Shown piece by piece: positions 1-8,364 of a DNA stretch of 64,000 nucleotides. Source of the DNA: Mesorhizobium loti CJ3sym (GTDB lineage: Bacteria; Pseudomonadota; Alphaproteobacteria; Rhizobiales; Rhizobiaceae); the NCBI RefSeq assembly GCF_000472785.1, contig NZ_AXAL01000002.1, positions 124,001-188,000 on the forward strand. Direction: 5' to 3'. How positions within the stretch are numbered: position 1 is the first letter of the stretch; every line of letters begins with the position of its first letter. The position numbers and the translations under genes were made by a program. The notes beneath the pieces were generated by a model. The model was not told where the DNA came from. It did no database searches and worked only from the letters and a program-made list of their open reading frames with translations.

Positions 1-1400
1 ACGCGCTGCTCGGCGAGAATGGCGCGGGAAAATCGACGCTGACCAAGATCATCGCCGGCGTTGTCGATGCCACGTCCGGCAAGATGTTCCACAAGGGCCG
101 GGAGATCGCTTACGCATCGCCGCATGCGGCACTCGAAGCCGGCATCGCCATGGTGTTCCAGGAGACCAGCCTGGTGCCGTCGATGACAGTGGCGCAGAAC
201 CTCTATCTCGGCACGGAAAAGTTTCTGAACCGGCTGCGCGGCACTTACATCTCCGCGCAACAATTCCTGCAGTCACTGAACTTTCCGGTCGACCCCAACG
301 CGATGGTGGCGACGCTGGGGGCGGCCAAGCGGCAGATGGTCGAGATCGCGCGCGCCGTGCACCACAATGCCGAGATCATCATCTTCGACGAGCCGACGGC
401 GACGCTGACGCCGGAGGAAAAGCGCCACTTCTTCGCGCTGATCCGGCGGCTGAAGGCAAGCGGCGTCTCCATTGTCTTCATCAGCCATGCGCTGGAAGAG
501 GCGCTTGCCATTGCCGACCGCATCACCATCCTGCGCGATGGCGAGCTGGTCGTCACCGACGACACGTCAGCCTTCGACCGCGACAAAATCGTCGCCGCCA
601 TGGTTGGGCGCACACTGTCGGGTCAGATCTACCGCCAGCGCGACGAGGCCAAGCTGCGCAAGGCCGGCAAGAAGGTTCTGTCGGTGCAGGACATCTCGAT
701 GAGCAATGTCGTGCGCAACACCTCCTTCTCGATCTTCGAGGGCCAGATCACCGGCGTATTCGGGCTGATCGGCTCCGGCCGCACCGAGACCTTCAAGATC
801 GTGTCGGGCATCTACAAGCGCGATTTCCTGCGCGGTGGGGCGATCGAGCTGGATGACAAGCCCGTGCGCTATCTCGTGCCCAGTGAAGCAGTGGCGGACG
901 GCATCGTCTATGTCACCGAGGACCGCAAGAGTGAGGGTATTTTCGAGACGATGGGCATCGCCGAAAACCTGTTCGGCGGGCTGTTGGCGGCAGGCCGCGA
1001 AAAGGCCTGGGTAATCAACCAGCAGGAGATGCGAACGCTCTCGGCGGAATGGACGAAGACGCTGAACATCAAGGCGATCAACGACAATGCCCGCGTCGTC
1101 GAGCTGTCCGGCGGCAACCAGCAGAAGGTGGTGATCGGCAAGGGCCTGGTGCAGCAGCCGCGCATCGTCATCTTCGACGAGCCGACGCGCGGTGTGGATG
1201 TCGGCGCCATCGCCGAGATCCACCAGATCATCAACCGACTGGCCGAGGAGGGGCTCGCCGTCGTCGTCATCTCGTCCTACCTGCCGGAGATCATGAACCT
1301 GTCGGATCGGATTCTGGTGTGCCGGCAGGGCCGCATCGTCGAGGAGTTTTCGCCGGCGGAGGCGACGGAGGAAAAGATCATGTACGCGGCGGTGCATTAG
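1..1400 (+). CDS. Sugar ABC importer ATPase, two-domain (partial, 5' end outside window)
   Basis: This is the energising subunit of a ribose/xylose/galactose-type (CUT2) importer at the inner membrane. The reading frame is already open at base 3 and runs to a TAG at 1398-1400, giving about 465 visible residues. The N-terminus, only a few tens of residues, lies upstream. Domain 1 shows Walker A GENGAGKST at bases 12-38, a degenerate signature around GAAKRQMVEIARA and Walker B IIIFDEPTATLT. Domain 2 has the degenerate Walker A typical of the RbsA family (GLIGSGRTE), signature LSGGNQQKVV and Walker B IVIFDEPTRGVDVG. Its permease and binding protein are not in the window and should lie upstream. 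An imperfect palindrome follows the stop directly. The substrate cannot be read from the ATPase. Confidence 0.93.
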   Translation, partial: ALLGENGAGKSTLTKIIAGVVDATSGKMFHKGREIAYASPHAALEAGIAMVFQETSLVPSMTVAQNLYLGTEKFLNRLRGTYISAQQFLQSLNFPVDPNAMVATLGAAKRQMVEIARAVHHNAEIIIFDEPTATLTPEEKRHFFALIRRLKASGVSIVFISHALEEALAIADRITILRDGELVVTDDTSAFDRDKIVAAMVGRTLSGQIYRQRDEAKLRKAGKKVLSVQDISMSNVVRNTSFSIFEGQITGVFGLIGSGRTETFKIVSGIYKRDFLRGGAIELDDKPVRYLVPSEAVADGIVYVTEDRKSEGIFETMGIAENLFGGLLAAGREKAWVINQQEMRTLSAEWTKTLNIKAINDNARVVELSGGNQQKVVIGKGLVQQPRIVIFDEPTRGVDVGAIAEIHQIINRLAEEGLAVVVISSYLPEIMNLSDRILVCRQGRIVEEFSPAEATEEKIMYAAVH

Positions 1401-1518
1401 ATTCAGGTGAGGCCGGCCTGCAAATGGCGTGTTCCTGCGCTTCCGATGCTCACGTACGAAAAGTACGCTCCGCTCCGGTTCTCGGAACCCACCATTTTCG
1501 ACTCGGCCTGACCTGAAT
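1401..1518. repeat. 118-bp imperfect palindrome after the ABC ATPase gene
   Basis: The outer arms are 1401-1415 (attcaggtgaggccg) and 1504-1518, whose reverse complement differs by one base. Similarity continues inward with mismatches to a tight tip, cgtac-gaaaa-gtacg, near 1454-1468. It starts immediately after the TAG of the upstream gene, so the transcript could fold into one long hairpin acting as terminator or 3' stabiliser. The form resembles dispersed intergenic palindromes of rhizobia, but copy number cannot be judged from one window. Confidence 0.6.
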
Positions 1519-1620
1519 CTCCACGCCAGCGCTGGAAAAGTGAATCGGGCGAGTGGATTGGCCGCGATTGCTCAAGACTTGATTCAATTCACACGAAGAT
1601 CCACACGAAAGGACCAGATC

Positions 1621-2028
1621 ATGGCCACCACAAAACTCCTCAGCGATGCCGAGGTCGATGCTATCCCGGCCGTGAAGGCGGTGTTCGACGATATCCGTGC
1701 GACGCGGAAATCCGATTTCGTCAACAATTTCTGGCGCGGACTGGCCAATGATCCGGCCTCTCTGAAGCGGATCTGGGAACAGCTGAAAGTGGTGATGGTG
1801 GCGGACAGCGCTATCGATCCGCTGACCAAGGAGATGATCTACATCGCCGTGTCGACGGCCAATGGCTGCTCCTACTGCGTCCATTCGCACACGGCGGCGG
1901 CACGCGCGAAAGGTATGACTGATGCGCAGCATGGCGAGCTGGTGTCGATCATCGGGCTCGCCGGCCAGACCAACCATCTGGTGACAGCTATGCAGATCCC
2001 GGTCGATCCGCAATTCGAGGTGAAGTGA
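1621..2028 (+). CDS. Carboxymuconolactone decarboxylase / AhpD-like protein
   Basis: A 135-residue single-domain protein of the CMD/AhpD all-helical family. The redox motif is visible as CSYCVHSHTAAAR, a CxxC with a following histidine. This is the pattern of AhpD-like thiol peroxidase or disulfide-reductase members rather than true decarboxylases. The start at 1621 follows an aaagga Shine-Dalgarno; upstream in-frame starts lie inside the palindromic repeat and are unlikely. It stands alone between the ABC ATPase and the phosphoesterase operon. A cytoplasmic peroxide-detoxification role or a side role in catabolism is plausible but not shown by the sequence. Confidence 0.88.
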   Translation: MATTKLLSDAEVDAIPAVKAVFDDIRATRKSDFVNNFWRGLANDPASLKRIWEQLKVVMVADSAIDPLTKEMIYIAVSTANGCSYCVHSHTAAARAKGMTDAQHGELVSIIGLAGQTNHLVTAMQIPVDPQFEVK

Positions 2029-2274
2029 GCGTGACCTGCCCTGCGCCGTGACAAGATTGCGAGTGCGGCCGACGTGCAATCGAACTGCGGCAAACGCCTG
2101 AAATCTATTCGGTTTCCCGCGCTGCGGCGATCTTCGCTGAGCCTCTTCGTCGGCAGCTGTTCGCAATTGCACAATTTATCCCAGCCGCTGTTAAGGAAGT
2201 GACATGGAACGGCACTAAGGAAGCCCCATGCGATGCCGCTCGCCTGGGGGCACGGCTCGCATGGTGGAGCCGGC

Positions 2275-3111
2275 ATGAAAATCGTTCAGATCACAGACAC
2301 CCATTTCAGCCCGACCAAGCCGCACTTCAACGGCAATTGGCAGCCGCTCGCCGCCTGGATCGAGCAGAGCGGCGCGGACCTTGTCATCCACACCGGCGAC
2401 CTCAGCGTCGACGGCGCCGACAAGGACGACGATATCGCCTTCTGCATGGATCTGATGCGGGAAATCTCCAAGCCGATGCTGCTGGTGCCCGGCAATCACG
2501 ATGTCGGCCATCTCCCCGGCTCGCTGCAGCCGGTCAATGCCGGACGCCTCGAGTGCTGGCGCCGGCTGGTTGGTCCGGATTACTGGATGGAGGACGCTGG
2601 AAGCTGGCGCCTCATCGGGCTCGACAGCCTGCTGATGGGGTTTGATGATGCCGAGGAAGAGGCGCAGTTCGAATGGCTGCGGACTGCATTGGAAAGTCGC
2701 GGCGGCCGGCGTGTCGCGATGTTCGCCCACAAGCCGCTGTTTGTTGATCAGCCCGGTGAGGGCGATACCGGCTACTGGAGCGTCAGGCCGGCGCAGCGCC
2801 AGCGCCTCTACGATCTGATCGCGGCTCATGATGTCGCGCTGTTTGCAAGCGGCCATCTGCACCGGGCCTGGCAAGGCAACTATGAAAACACGTCGCTGAT
2901 ATGGGGACCGTCGGCCGCCTTCGTCGTCGGCGACATGGAGCGCGAAATGCCGGGCGAGCGGCTGCTTGGCGCCGTGATCCATCAATTCGGCGACACGCTC
3001 GCCAGCGAGATCGTCGCCATTCCCGGCATGACGACTTACGTCCTCGATGACGTGGTCGCCGAGGTCTATCCGCACGAGGCGCACAAGGTTCGACAGCGGG
3101 TTGCGTCATGA
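2275..3111 (+). CDS. Calcineurin-type metallophosphoesterase (CpdA/GpdQ-like)
   Basis: A 278-residue class III cyclic-nucleotide/glycerophosphodiester phosphodiesterase-like enzyme. The dinuclear-metal motifs appear in order: DTH near residue 8, GDLSVDG near 43, GNHD near 76, a lone His in FAHKPLF and GHLHRAW near 195. The start at 2275 is set by GGAG just upstream. There is no signal peptide, so it is cytoplasmic. Its TGA overlaps the ATG of the next ABC ATPase by 4 bp, so the two are translationally coupled. Together with the Ugp-like importer this suggests that the imported substrate, or a product, is a phosphodiester. A 3',5'-cAMP phosphodiesterase role is the alternative. Family assignment is strong; substrate is inference. 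Confidence 0.88.
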   Translation: MKIVQITDTHFSPTKPHFNGNWQPLAAWIEQSGADLVIHTGDLSVDGADKDDDIAFCMDLMREISKPMLLVPGNHDVGHLPGSLQPVNAGRLECWRRLVGPDYWMEDAGSWRLIGLDSLLMGFDDAEEEAQFEWLRTALESRGGRRVAMFAHKPLFVDQPGEGDTGYWSVRPAQRQRLYDLIAAHDVALFASGHLHRAWQGNYENTSLIWGPSAAFVVGDMEREMPGERLLGAVIHQFGDTLASEIVAIPGMTTYVLDDVVAEVYPHEAHKVRQRVAS

Positions 3112-4259
3112 GCGCGCTGTCGCTTCGCGGCCTGAAGAAATCCTTCGGCGGCAATGCCATTTTGAATGGCGTGAGCCTCGATGCCGAAGCCGGCGAATTC
3201 ATTGCCCTTGTCGGTCCCTCCGGGTGCGGCAAGAGCACCTTGCTGCGCATTCTTGCGGGGCTCGACCATGCCGACAGTGGCGACATCTTCGTCGATGGCC
3301 GAGACATGTCGCCGGTTGCCGCGGCCGACCGCAACATCGCCATGGTGTTCCAGTCCTACGCGCTCTATCCGCATTTGACGGCGGGCCAGAACATCGCCGT
3401 GCCGCTTGCCATGAAGCGGCTGAGCGGGTCGCAGCGCCTGCCGCTGATCGGCTCGCTGCTGCCCGGCCAGAGAGATATCCGCACCGGCATCGCGCGCGAT
3501 GTCCGCGAGATGGCGGCTTTGCTCAAGATCGACCATCTGCTCGATCGCAAGCCGGGACAGATGTCGGGCGGCCAGAGGCAACGCGTGGCCTTGGCGCGTG
3601 CGATGGTGCGGCAGCCCAGCATCTTCCTGATGGACGAGCCGCTCTCCAATCTCGATGCCAATCTGCGCGTCCATGCGCGCGGCGAGATCGTCGAACTACA
3701 CCGCCGCGCCGGCGTGCCGACGCTCTATGTGACGCATGATCAGGCCGAGGCGCTTTCGATGGCCGACCGCGTCGCGGTGATGATCGGCGGCAATCTGCTG
3801 CAGTTCGCCGCGCCCGAGTTGATCTACAACGATCCCGCCCATATCGAGGTCGCGCGTTTCGTCGGCCAGCCGAGGATCAACATCATCCAGGCGCAGGCCG
3901 AAAACGGCCGTGTCGGCTTTGAAGGCATCCGGCTAGCGCTGCTGGAGAAGGTGGCGAACGGCCCGGTCAGCCTCGGCATCCGGCCTGAATTCGTCAAACT
4001 GTCTCCCAGCGGGCGCAGCGGCCTGGCCGGGCGGATCGAGCGCCTCGAATTCCTCGGCTCGGAAGTCATTGTCCATTGCCGGCTCGACGCGTCCGGCGAC
4101 AGCGTCATCGCCAAGCTGGCGCCGCATGAGGCGAGAGACCTGATCGCCGGAATGCCAGTGGGAATCCTGTTGCCGCCGGAACACGCGATGGTCTTCGGGC
4201 CGGAGGGAAAGCGGCTGCGCATCGCGGCAGGCGCGCGGCAGGAGCCGGCCTATGTCTAG
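3108..4259 (+). CDS. CUT1-family ABC importer ATPase (UgpC/MalK-like)
   Basis: A 383-residue ATPase powering a carbohydrate or glycerol-phosphate-type importer. Walker A GPSGCGKST lies near residue 38, signature MSGGQRQRVALARA near 150, Walker B IFLMDEPLSNLDA and switch His in YVTHDQAEA, followed by a C-terminal OB-type regulatory domain (from about residue 250). It carries an extra segment of about 20 residues around residues 105-130, rich in Gly, Ser and Arg, between the Q-loop and the signature motif. Its start overlaps the phosphoesterase stop (ATGA) and its end overlaps the first permease by 8 bp. Such overlaps indicate one transcript with coupled translation. Confidence 0.92.
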   Translation: MSALSLRGLKKSFGGNAILNGVSLDAEAGEFIALVGPSGCGKSTLLRILAGLDHADSGDIFVDGRDMSPVAAADRNIAMVFQSYALYPHLTAGQNIAVPLAMKRLSGSQRLPLIGSLLPGQRDIRTGIARDVREMAALLKIDHLLDRKPGQMSGGQRQRVALARAMVRQPSIFLMDEPLSNLDANLRVHARGEIVELHRRAGVPTLYVTHDQAEALSMADRVAVMIGGNLLQFAAPELIYNDPAHIEVARFVGQPRINIIQAQAENGRVGFEGIRLALLEKVANGPVSLGIRPEFVKLSPSGRSGLAGRIERLEFLGSEVIVHCRLDASGDSVIAKLAPHEARDLIAGMPVGILLPPEHAMVFGPEGKRLRIAAGARQEPAYV

Positions 4260-5175
4260 CGTCGCGCTGGCGGGTCACATCCCGAGCGCCGCAGCACTGC
4301 GTCAGCGTAGCGAGAACCGGACCGCCTGGCTGCTGGCGGCGCCGGCCATCGTGCTGTTGCTGCTATTCGTGCTGTTGCCGGTGGCCGCCGTGATCTTCCT
4401 CGGTTTCACCGATTTCGAGCTCGGCTACGGCAAGTTCCGGTTCGTCGGCTTCGAGAATTATGCGCATCTCCTGAACGACCGCACCTTCCGCAGATCGCTA
4501 TGGAACACGTCCGTCTACACGGCGATCGTCGCGCCGGTCTCGATCGTGCTTGGCCTCGGCGTTGCCATCCTGATCGAAGGCGAGGGGCGGGCGCGCGGCT
4601 TTTTCCGCACCGTCTACTTCCTGCCGGTCGCCTCGCTGATCGTCGCCATGGCGACCGTCTGGCAATACATCTTCCATCCGACGATCGGGCCGCTCAACGC
4701 GCTGCTTTCGCTGGCCGGCATTCCCGGCCCGAATTGGCTCGGCGCGTCGAACACCGTGCTCTACAGCCTGTCGATCATCGGCATCTGGCAGTCGGTCGGT
4801 TTCAACATGGTGCTGTTCCTGGCGGGCCTGACGGCGATCCCGCGCGAGCTCTATGCCGCCGCCCACGTCGACGGCGCGAAATCGGCGCTCGACCGGTTTT
4901 TCCTGGTCACCTGGCCGATGCTCGGGCCGACGACGCTGTTCGTCGTCACCATCAGCATCACCAATGCGGTGAAGGTTTTTGAAACGGTGAAGATGCTGAC
5001 CGATGGCGGCCCCAACAAGGCCTCCGAAGTGCTGCTTTTCACCATCTACCAGGAAGGCTTCGTCTATCTGCGCGTCGGCTACGCCTCGGCGATGACGGTT
5101 GTCTTTCTGGCGATCCTGGTCGTGCTGATGCTTGTGCAATACCGCGTGCTCGACCGGCGGGTGCACTACACATGA
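4252..5175 (+). CDS. CUT1 ABC importer permease (UgpA/MalF-like)
   Basis: A 307-residue inner-membrane protein with six predicted hydrophobic segments starting near residue 27. The permease EAA loop is visible as ELYAAAHVDGAKSALDRFFLVTWP. It overlaps the ATPase gene by 8 bp upstream and the second permease by 4 bp (ATGA) downstream. It forms the translocation pore as a heterodimer with the product of 5172-6008 and docks on the ATPase. Substrate is not determined by sequence; the SBP at 6033 and the coupled phosphoesterase point to a glycerol-phosphate-like or sugar substrate. Confidence 0.92.
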   Translation: MSSVALAGHIPSAAALRQRSENRTAWLLAAPAIVLLLLFVLLPVAAVIFLGFTDFELGYGKFRFVGFENYAHLLNDRTFRRSLWNTSVYTAIVAPVSIVLGLGVAILIEGEGRARGFFRTVYFLPVASLIVAMATVWQYIFHPTIGPLNALLSLAGIPGPNWLGASNTVLYSLSIIGIWQSVGFNMVLFLAGLTAIPRELYAAAHVDGAKSALDRFFLVTWPMLGPTTLFVVTISITNAVKVFETVKMLTDGGPNKASEVLLFTIYQEGFVYLRVGYASAMTVVFLAILVVLMLVQYRVLDRRVHYT

Positions 5176-6008
5176 CGAGCCCCGCCTTTCCCTTCGGCCG
5201 CATCGTCCGCTTCGCGCTGCTCTCGCTCGGTGCGCTGATAATCCTTGCGCCCTACATCTTTATGATCTCGACGGCGGGCAAGACGCAGAGCGACATCTTC
5301 ACCTCGTCGCTGACGCTCATCCCGCAGCATTTCTACTTCGCCGAGAATTTCGCCAAGGCGTTTGCCAAGGTGCCGATGACGACGCTGCTGTGGAACGGCG
5401 TCATCGTGTGCGGCCTGATCTTCTTCTTCCAGGTCGTGGTCGCGATCCCGTGCGCCTATGCGATGGCCAAGCTGAAGTTCCGCGCCGCGCGGCTGATGAT
5501 GGTGCTGGTCATGCTCGGCCTGCTGGTGCCGATCCATGCGACGGCGCTGCCTCTCTATGTCGCCTTCGACAAGATGTCGCTGCTCAACAGCTACACGTCG
5601 CTGGTCGCGCCCTTCACCATATCGGTGTTCGCGATCTTCATGTTCCTGCAGTTCTTCCGCGCCATGCCCGACGACCTGCTGCACGCGGCACGGCTCGACG
5701 GCATGTCGGAACTCGGCATCATCGCCCGCGTCATCGTGCCCAATGCGTGGCCGGCCGTCACCGCCTTCGCGATCTTTTCCGTCGTCGCGCACTGGAACGA
5801 TCTCTACTGGCCGCTGATCGTCGTCAGCAAGCAGGCCTACGCCACGCCGCCGCTCGGCCTGATGTATTTCCGGGCCGCCGAGGCCGGCGACGACTACGGC
5901 GCGCTGATGGCCGCCACTCTGATCATCACCCTTCCTCTCGTCGCCGCGTTCCTGCTCGCGCAGAAGCGCTTCGTCGAGGGCATCACCATGACCGGTCTCA
6001 AAGGCTAA
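5172..6008 (+). CDS. CUT1 ABC importer permease (UgpE/MalG-like)
   Basis: A 278-residue membrane protein with six hydrophobic segments. The EAA loop reads DLLHAARLDGMSELGIIARVIVPNAWP, and the C-terminus is MTGLKG, typical of MalG-type permeases (family knowledge). It begins in a 4-bp overlap with the previous permease and ends 24 bp before the binding-protein gene. It is the second half of the pore. Confidence 0.92.
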   Translation: MTSPAFPFGRIVRFALLSLGALIILAPYIFMISTAGKTQSDIFTSSLTLIPQHFYFAENFAKAFAKVPMTTLLWNGVIVCGLIFFFQVVVAIPCAYAMAKLKFRAARLMMVLVMLGLLVPIHATALPLYVAFDKMSLLNSYTSLVAPFTISVFAIFMFLQFFRAMPDDLLHAARLDGMSELGIIARVIVPNAWPAVTAFAIFSVVAHWNDLYWPLIVVSKQAYATPPLGLMYFRAAEAGDDYGALMAATLIITLPLVAAFLLAQKRFVEGITMTGLKG

Positions 6009-6032
6009 CCGGACCAACGAGGAGCACGAGCA

Positions 6033-7298
6033 ATGAAGCATATCTCCAGGATTTTTGCCGCGGCAGTGGTGTCGCTGGCGGCAGCCCTTCCGGCCCATGC
6101 CGAAACGACGCTGACGGTTCACTACCCGATGCCCGGCTTCTTCAAGAACGTGATGGACACGATCTCGAAGAAGTTCATGGAAGAAAACCCCGACATCAAG
6201 ATTCAGTTCGCCAGCCCGTCGGCGACTTATGAAGAAGGCATCCAGACCATTCTTCGCCAGGCCGGCACCGACGAAATGCCCGACATCACCTTCATCGGCC
6301 TCAACCGCCTGCGCATGCTCAACGAGCGCGACGTTGCCGTCGATCTCGGCCCGCTGGTCAAGAAGGAAGGCAATATGGCGGAGCTCGGCTTTTCCGACAC
6401 GATCCTGAAGCTGGCGCAGGTCAACGGCAAGCAGGTTGGCCTTGCCTTCGCGACGTCCAACCCGATCATGTACTACAATGCCGACCTGGTGAAGGCAGCC
6501 GGCGGCGATCCCGACAATCCGGCCAAGACCTGGGACGAGGTGATCGCGCTTGGCGGCAAGATCAAGGCTCTCGGCAACGGTGTCGACGGCATCGACTTCC
6601 GCTGGCAGGGCGACGACTGGATGTTCTCGGCGCTGCTGTTCGGCGCCGGTGGCAAGATGCTGAACGAGGATGAAAGCAAGGTCGCCTTCAACGGGCCGGA
6701 AGGCGAGAAGGCGATGGAGATTCTCGAGCGGATGGTGAAGGAGGGCGGCATGCCGGTCTTCACCAAGCCGGCGGGCGAGCAGGCCTTCGCGGCCGGCAAG
6801 GTCGGCTTCGAATTCCAGACCACGGGTGCCTTGGTCAACACGATCAAGAATGTCGGTGACAAGTTCACGCTGCGCACCGCCAAGATTCCGCTGATCGATC
6901 CGGTCAACGGCCATCTGCCGACCGGCGGCAATGCCGTGGTTATCCTGACCAAGGACGCGGCCAAGCAGGAAGCCGCCTGGAAGTTCGCGAAATTCGCCGC
7001 CGGCCCCTATGGCGCTTCCGTCGTCGTGCCGGGCACGGGCTATGTCCCCAACAATGAGCTGGCGGCGAAATCTCCTGACTATCTTGGCGATTTCTACAAG
7101 AAGAACCCGCTGTTCCAGGCCGGGCTCAGCCAGATGCCGCTGATGGTTCCGTGGTATGCCTTCCCGGGCACCAATGGCGTGAAGGTGACGCAGACGATCG
7201 TCGACAATCTGTCGCGCATCGTCGACCAGTCGGCCACGCCCAAGGAAGCGCTCACCGACGCGGCCAGCGACGTCGAAGGCATGCTGCCGACGCAGTGA
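6033..7298 (+). CDS. CUT1 extracellular solute-binding protein (UgpB-like)
   Basis: A 421-residue periplasmic binding protein of family 1. Residues 1-23 form a Sec signal peptide ending in AHA before ETTLTVHYPMPGF. The mature protein shows family features: FMEENPDIKI, YYNADLVKAAGGDP, TWDEV, GKVGFEFQTTG, and a C-terminal ATPKEAL segment. An aggag sits just ahead of the ATG. It is the last gene of the phosphoesterase-importer operon and is followed by a 143-bp palindrome. UgpB-like ligands (glycerol-3-phosphate, glycerophosphodiesters) are plausible, but family 1 also binds many oligosaccharides, so substrate remains open. Confidence 0.9.
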   Translation: MKHISRIFAAAVVSLAAALPAHAETTLTVHYPMPGFFKNVMDTISKKFMEENPDIKIQFASPSATYEEGIQTILRQAGTDEMPDITFIGLNRLRMLNERDVAVDLGPLVKKEGNMAELGFSDTILKLAQVNGKQVGLAFATSNPIMYYNADLVKAAGGDPDNPAKTWDEVIALGGKIKALGNGVDGIDFRWQGDDWMFSALLFGAGGKMLNEDESKVAFNGPEGEKAMEILERMVKEGGMPVFTKPAGEQAFAAGKVGFEFQTTGALVNTIKNVGDKFTLRTAKIPLIDPVNGHLPTGGNAVVILTKDAAKQEAAWKFAKFAAGPYGASVVVPGTGYVPNNELAAKSPDYLGDFYKKNPLFQAGLSQMPLMVPWYAFPGTNGVKVTQTIVDNLSRIVDQSATPKEALTDAASDVEGMLPTQ

Positions 7299-7322
7299 GA
7301 GCGTCTCATAGCGGCGGTCTTC

Positions 7323-7465
7323 CCTTCTCCCCTTGCGGGAGAAGGTGTCGCGAAGGCGACGGATGAGGGGTGTTCCAGGGAACGCCAGCGTCTCACTCCG
7401 CTGGAACACCCCTTGTCCGTCTCGGCGCTACGTGCCGATCCACCTTCTCCCACAAGGGGAGAAGG
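7323..7465. repeat. Long intergenic palindrome, 'ccttctcccc' family, copy 1
   Basis: The outer arms 7323-7347 and 7441-7465 are inverted copies (24 of 25 matching). Inner arms 7366-7377 (aggggtgttcca) and 7402-7413 are perfectly inverted. Each outer arm can also fold on itself (ccttctccc...gggagaagg). It lies between two convergent transcription units, so it can serve as a bidirectional terminator. The same element appears at 15897-16042 and in a short form at 42246-42273, so it is a dispersed repeat. Confidence 0.8.
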
Positions 7466-7476
7466 AAGAAGCTGCG

Positions 7477-8364
7477 CTACACCGGCCTGTAGACCCGCTC
7501 GGCCGTGTTCCAGAAGATATCGGCCTCGGCGGCTGCACCGTGCCTCGCCACCGCATCGCGGTGCGCCTTGATCAGTTCGGCATGGCTGGTCCACAGCTTC
7601 TCGATCGGGAAGTTGGAGCCGAACATCAGGTGATCCGAGCCCAGAATGTCGATCGCGTTATCGACGATATAGGCGATCAGGGCCGGGTCGTTGCGGTGGA
7701 CGAAGGTGCCGAGACCGGACAGCTTTGCGTAGAAATTGGGTGCCGCCGACAGCGTGCGCAGTCCGGCTTTCCAGGCTTCGGTGGTTTCCGGTTCGATGCC
7801 GGTCAGCATGCCGGCATGAGTGAGAATGAAATTGGTTTGCGGGTTTTCGCCGACCAGCGTCAGCCCGTCCTTCATCTGGGCCGGGAAGAGCTGCAGGTCG
7901 AATGACAGGCCGTAATCCTTCAGCCTCGCCACGTTGGCGCGCACCTTGGGGTCGATGACCTGGTCGGCAGAGGCGGCAAAGCGGAAGGCCGGCGTCTCGT
8001 GCCAATGCAATTGCATGCGCACGCCGCGCAGCAGCCTGTGTTTCATCAGCCGGTCGATCTGCGGCCTGACGTCATCCACAGTCATGTCGGCATAGCCGAC
8101 GATAGCGTGCGGCCAGCCGGTTTCGTCGGATGTCTTCTGCAGGAAGTCGACTTCCTTCTCGAAATCCTCCTTGGCCCAGTTGGTCTGGACATAGACGGCC
8201 TTCTCGACGCCCGAACTTTTCTGGTCTTCGAGGAATTCGCCAATCGGGTAGTCGCGTCGGATCGGTTCGTAAGGCCCAAAGATGCGCGGCACCATCGGGC
8301 CGACCAGCCAGGGCTGATCCTTTTGGCGCCAGATGTGGAAATGCGCGTCGATGGCTTTCTGCAT
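7477..8364 (-). CDS. Amidohydrolase-2 family hydrolase (lactonase-like)
   Basis: A 295-residue TIM-barrel metal-dependent hydrolase. The N-terminal metal motif AHFHIW and later TH (FILTHAGM), plus FGSNFP near the C-terminus, match the amidohydrolase_2 branch that includes sugar lactonases and 2-pyrone-4,6-dicarboxylate hydrolase. The ATG at 8364 shares its A with the TGA of the upstream VWA gene (TGATG), so translation is coupled; a GTG one codon earlier is the alternative. It ends the molybdenum-hydroxylase operon and probably opens a ring or lactone made after hydroxylation. That substrate link is inference. Confidence 0.85.
   Translation of the reverse strand: MQKAIDAHFHIWRQKDQPWLVGPMVPRIFGPYEPIRRDYPIGEFLEDQKSSGVEKAVYVQTNWAKEDFEKEVDFLQKTSDETGWPHAIVGYADMTVDDVRPQIDRLMKHRLLRGVRMQLHWHETPAFRFAASADQVIDPKVRANVARLKDYGLSFDLQLFPAQMKDGLTLVGENPQTNFILTHAGMLTGIEPETTEAWKAGLRTLSAAPNFYAKLSGLGTFVHRNDPALIAYIVDNAIDILGSDHLMFGSNFPIEKLWTSHAELIKAHRDAVARHGAAAEADIFWNTAERVYRPV

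Noticed and set aside
5166..7409. A 747-codon minus-strand frame opposite the permease and binding-protein genes
   Set aside because: Low-complexity Arg/His/Asp/Gln composition and no domain; the plus-strand genes are complete with coupling and ribosome sites.
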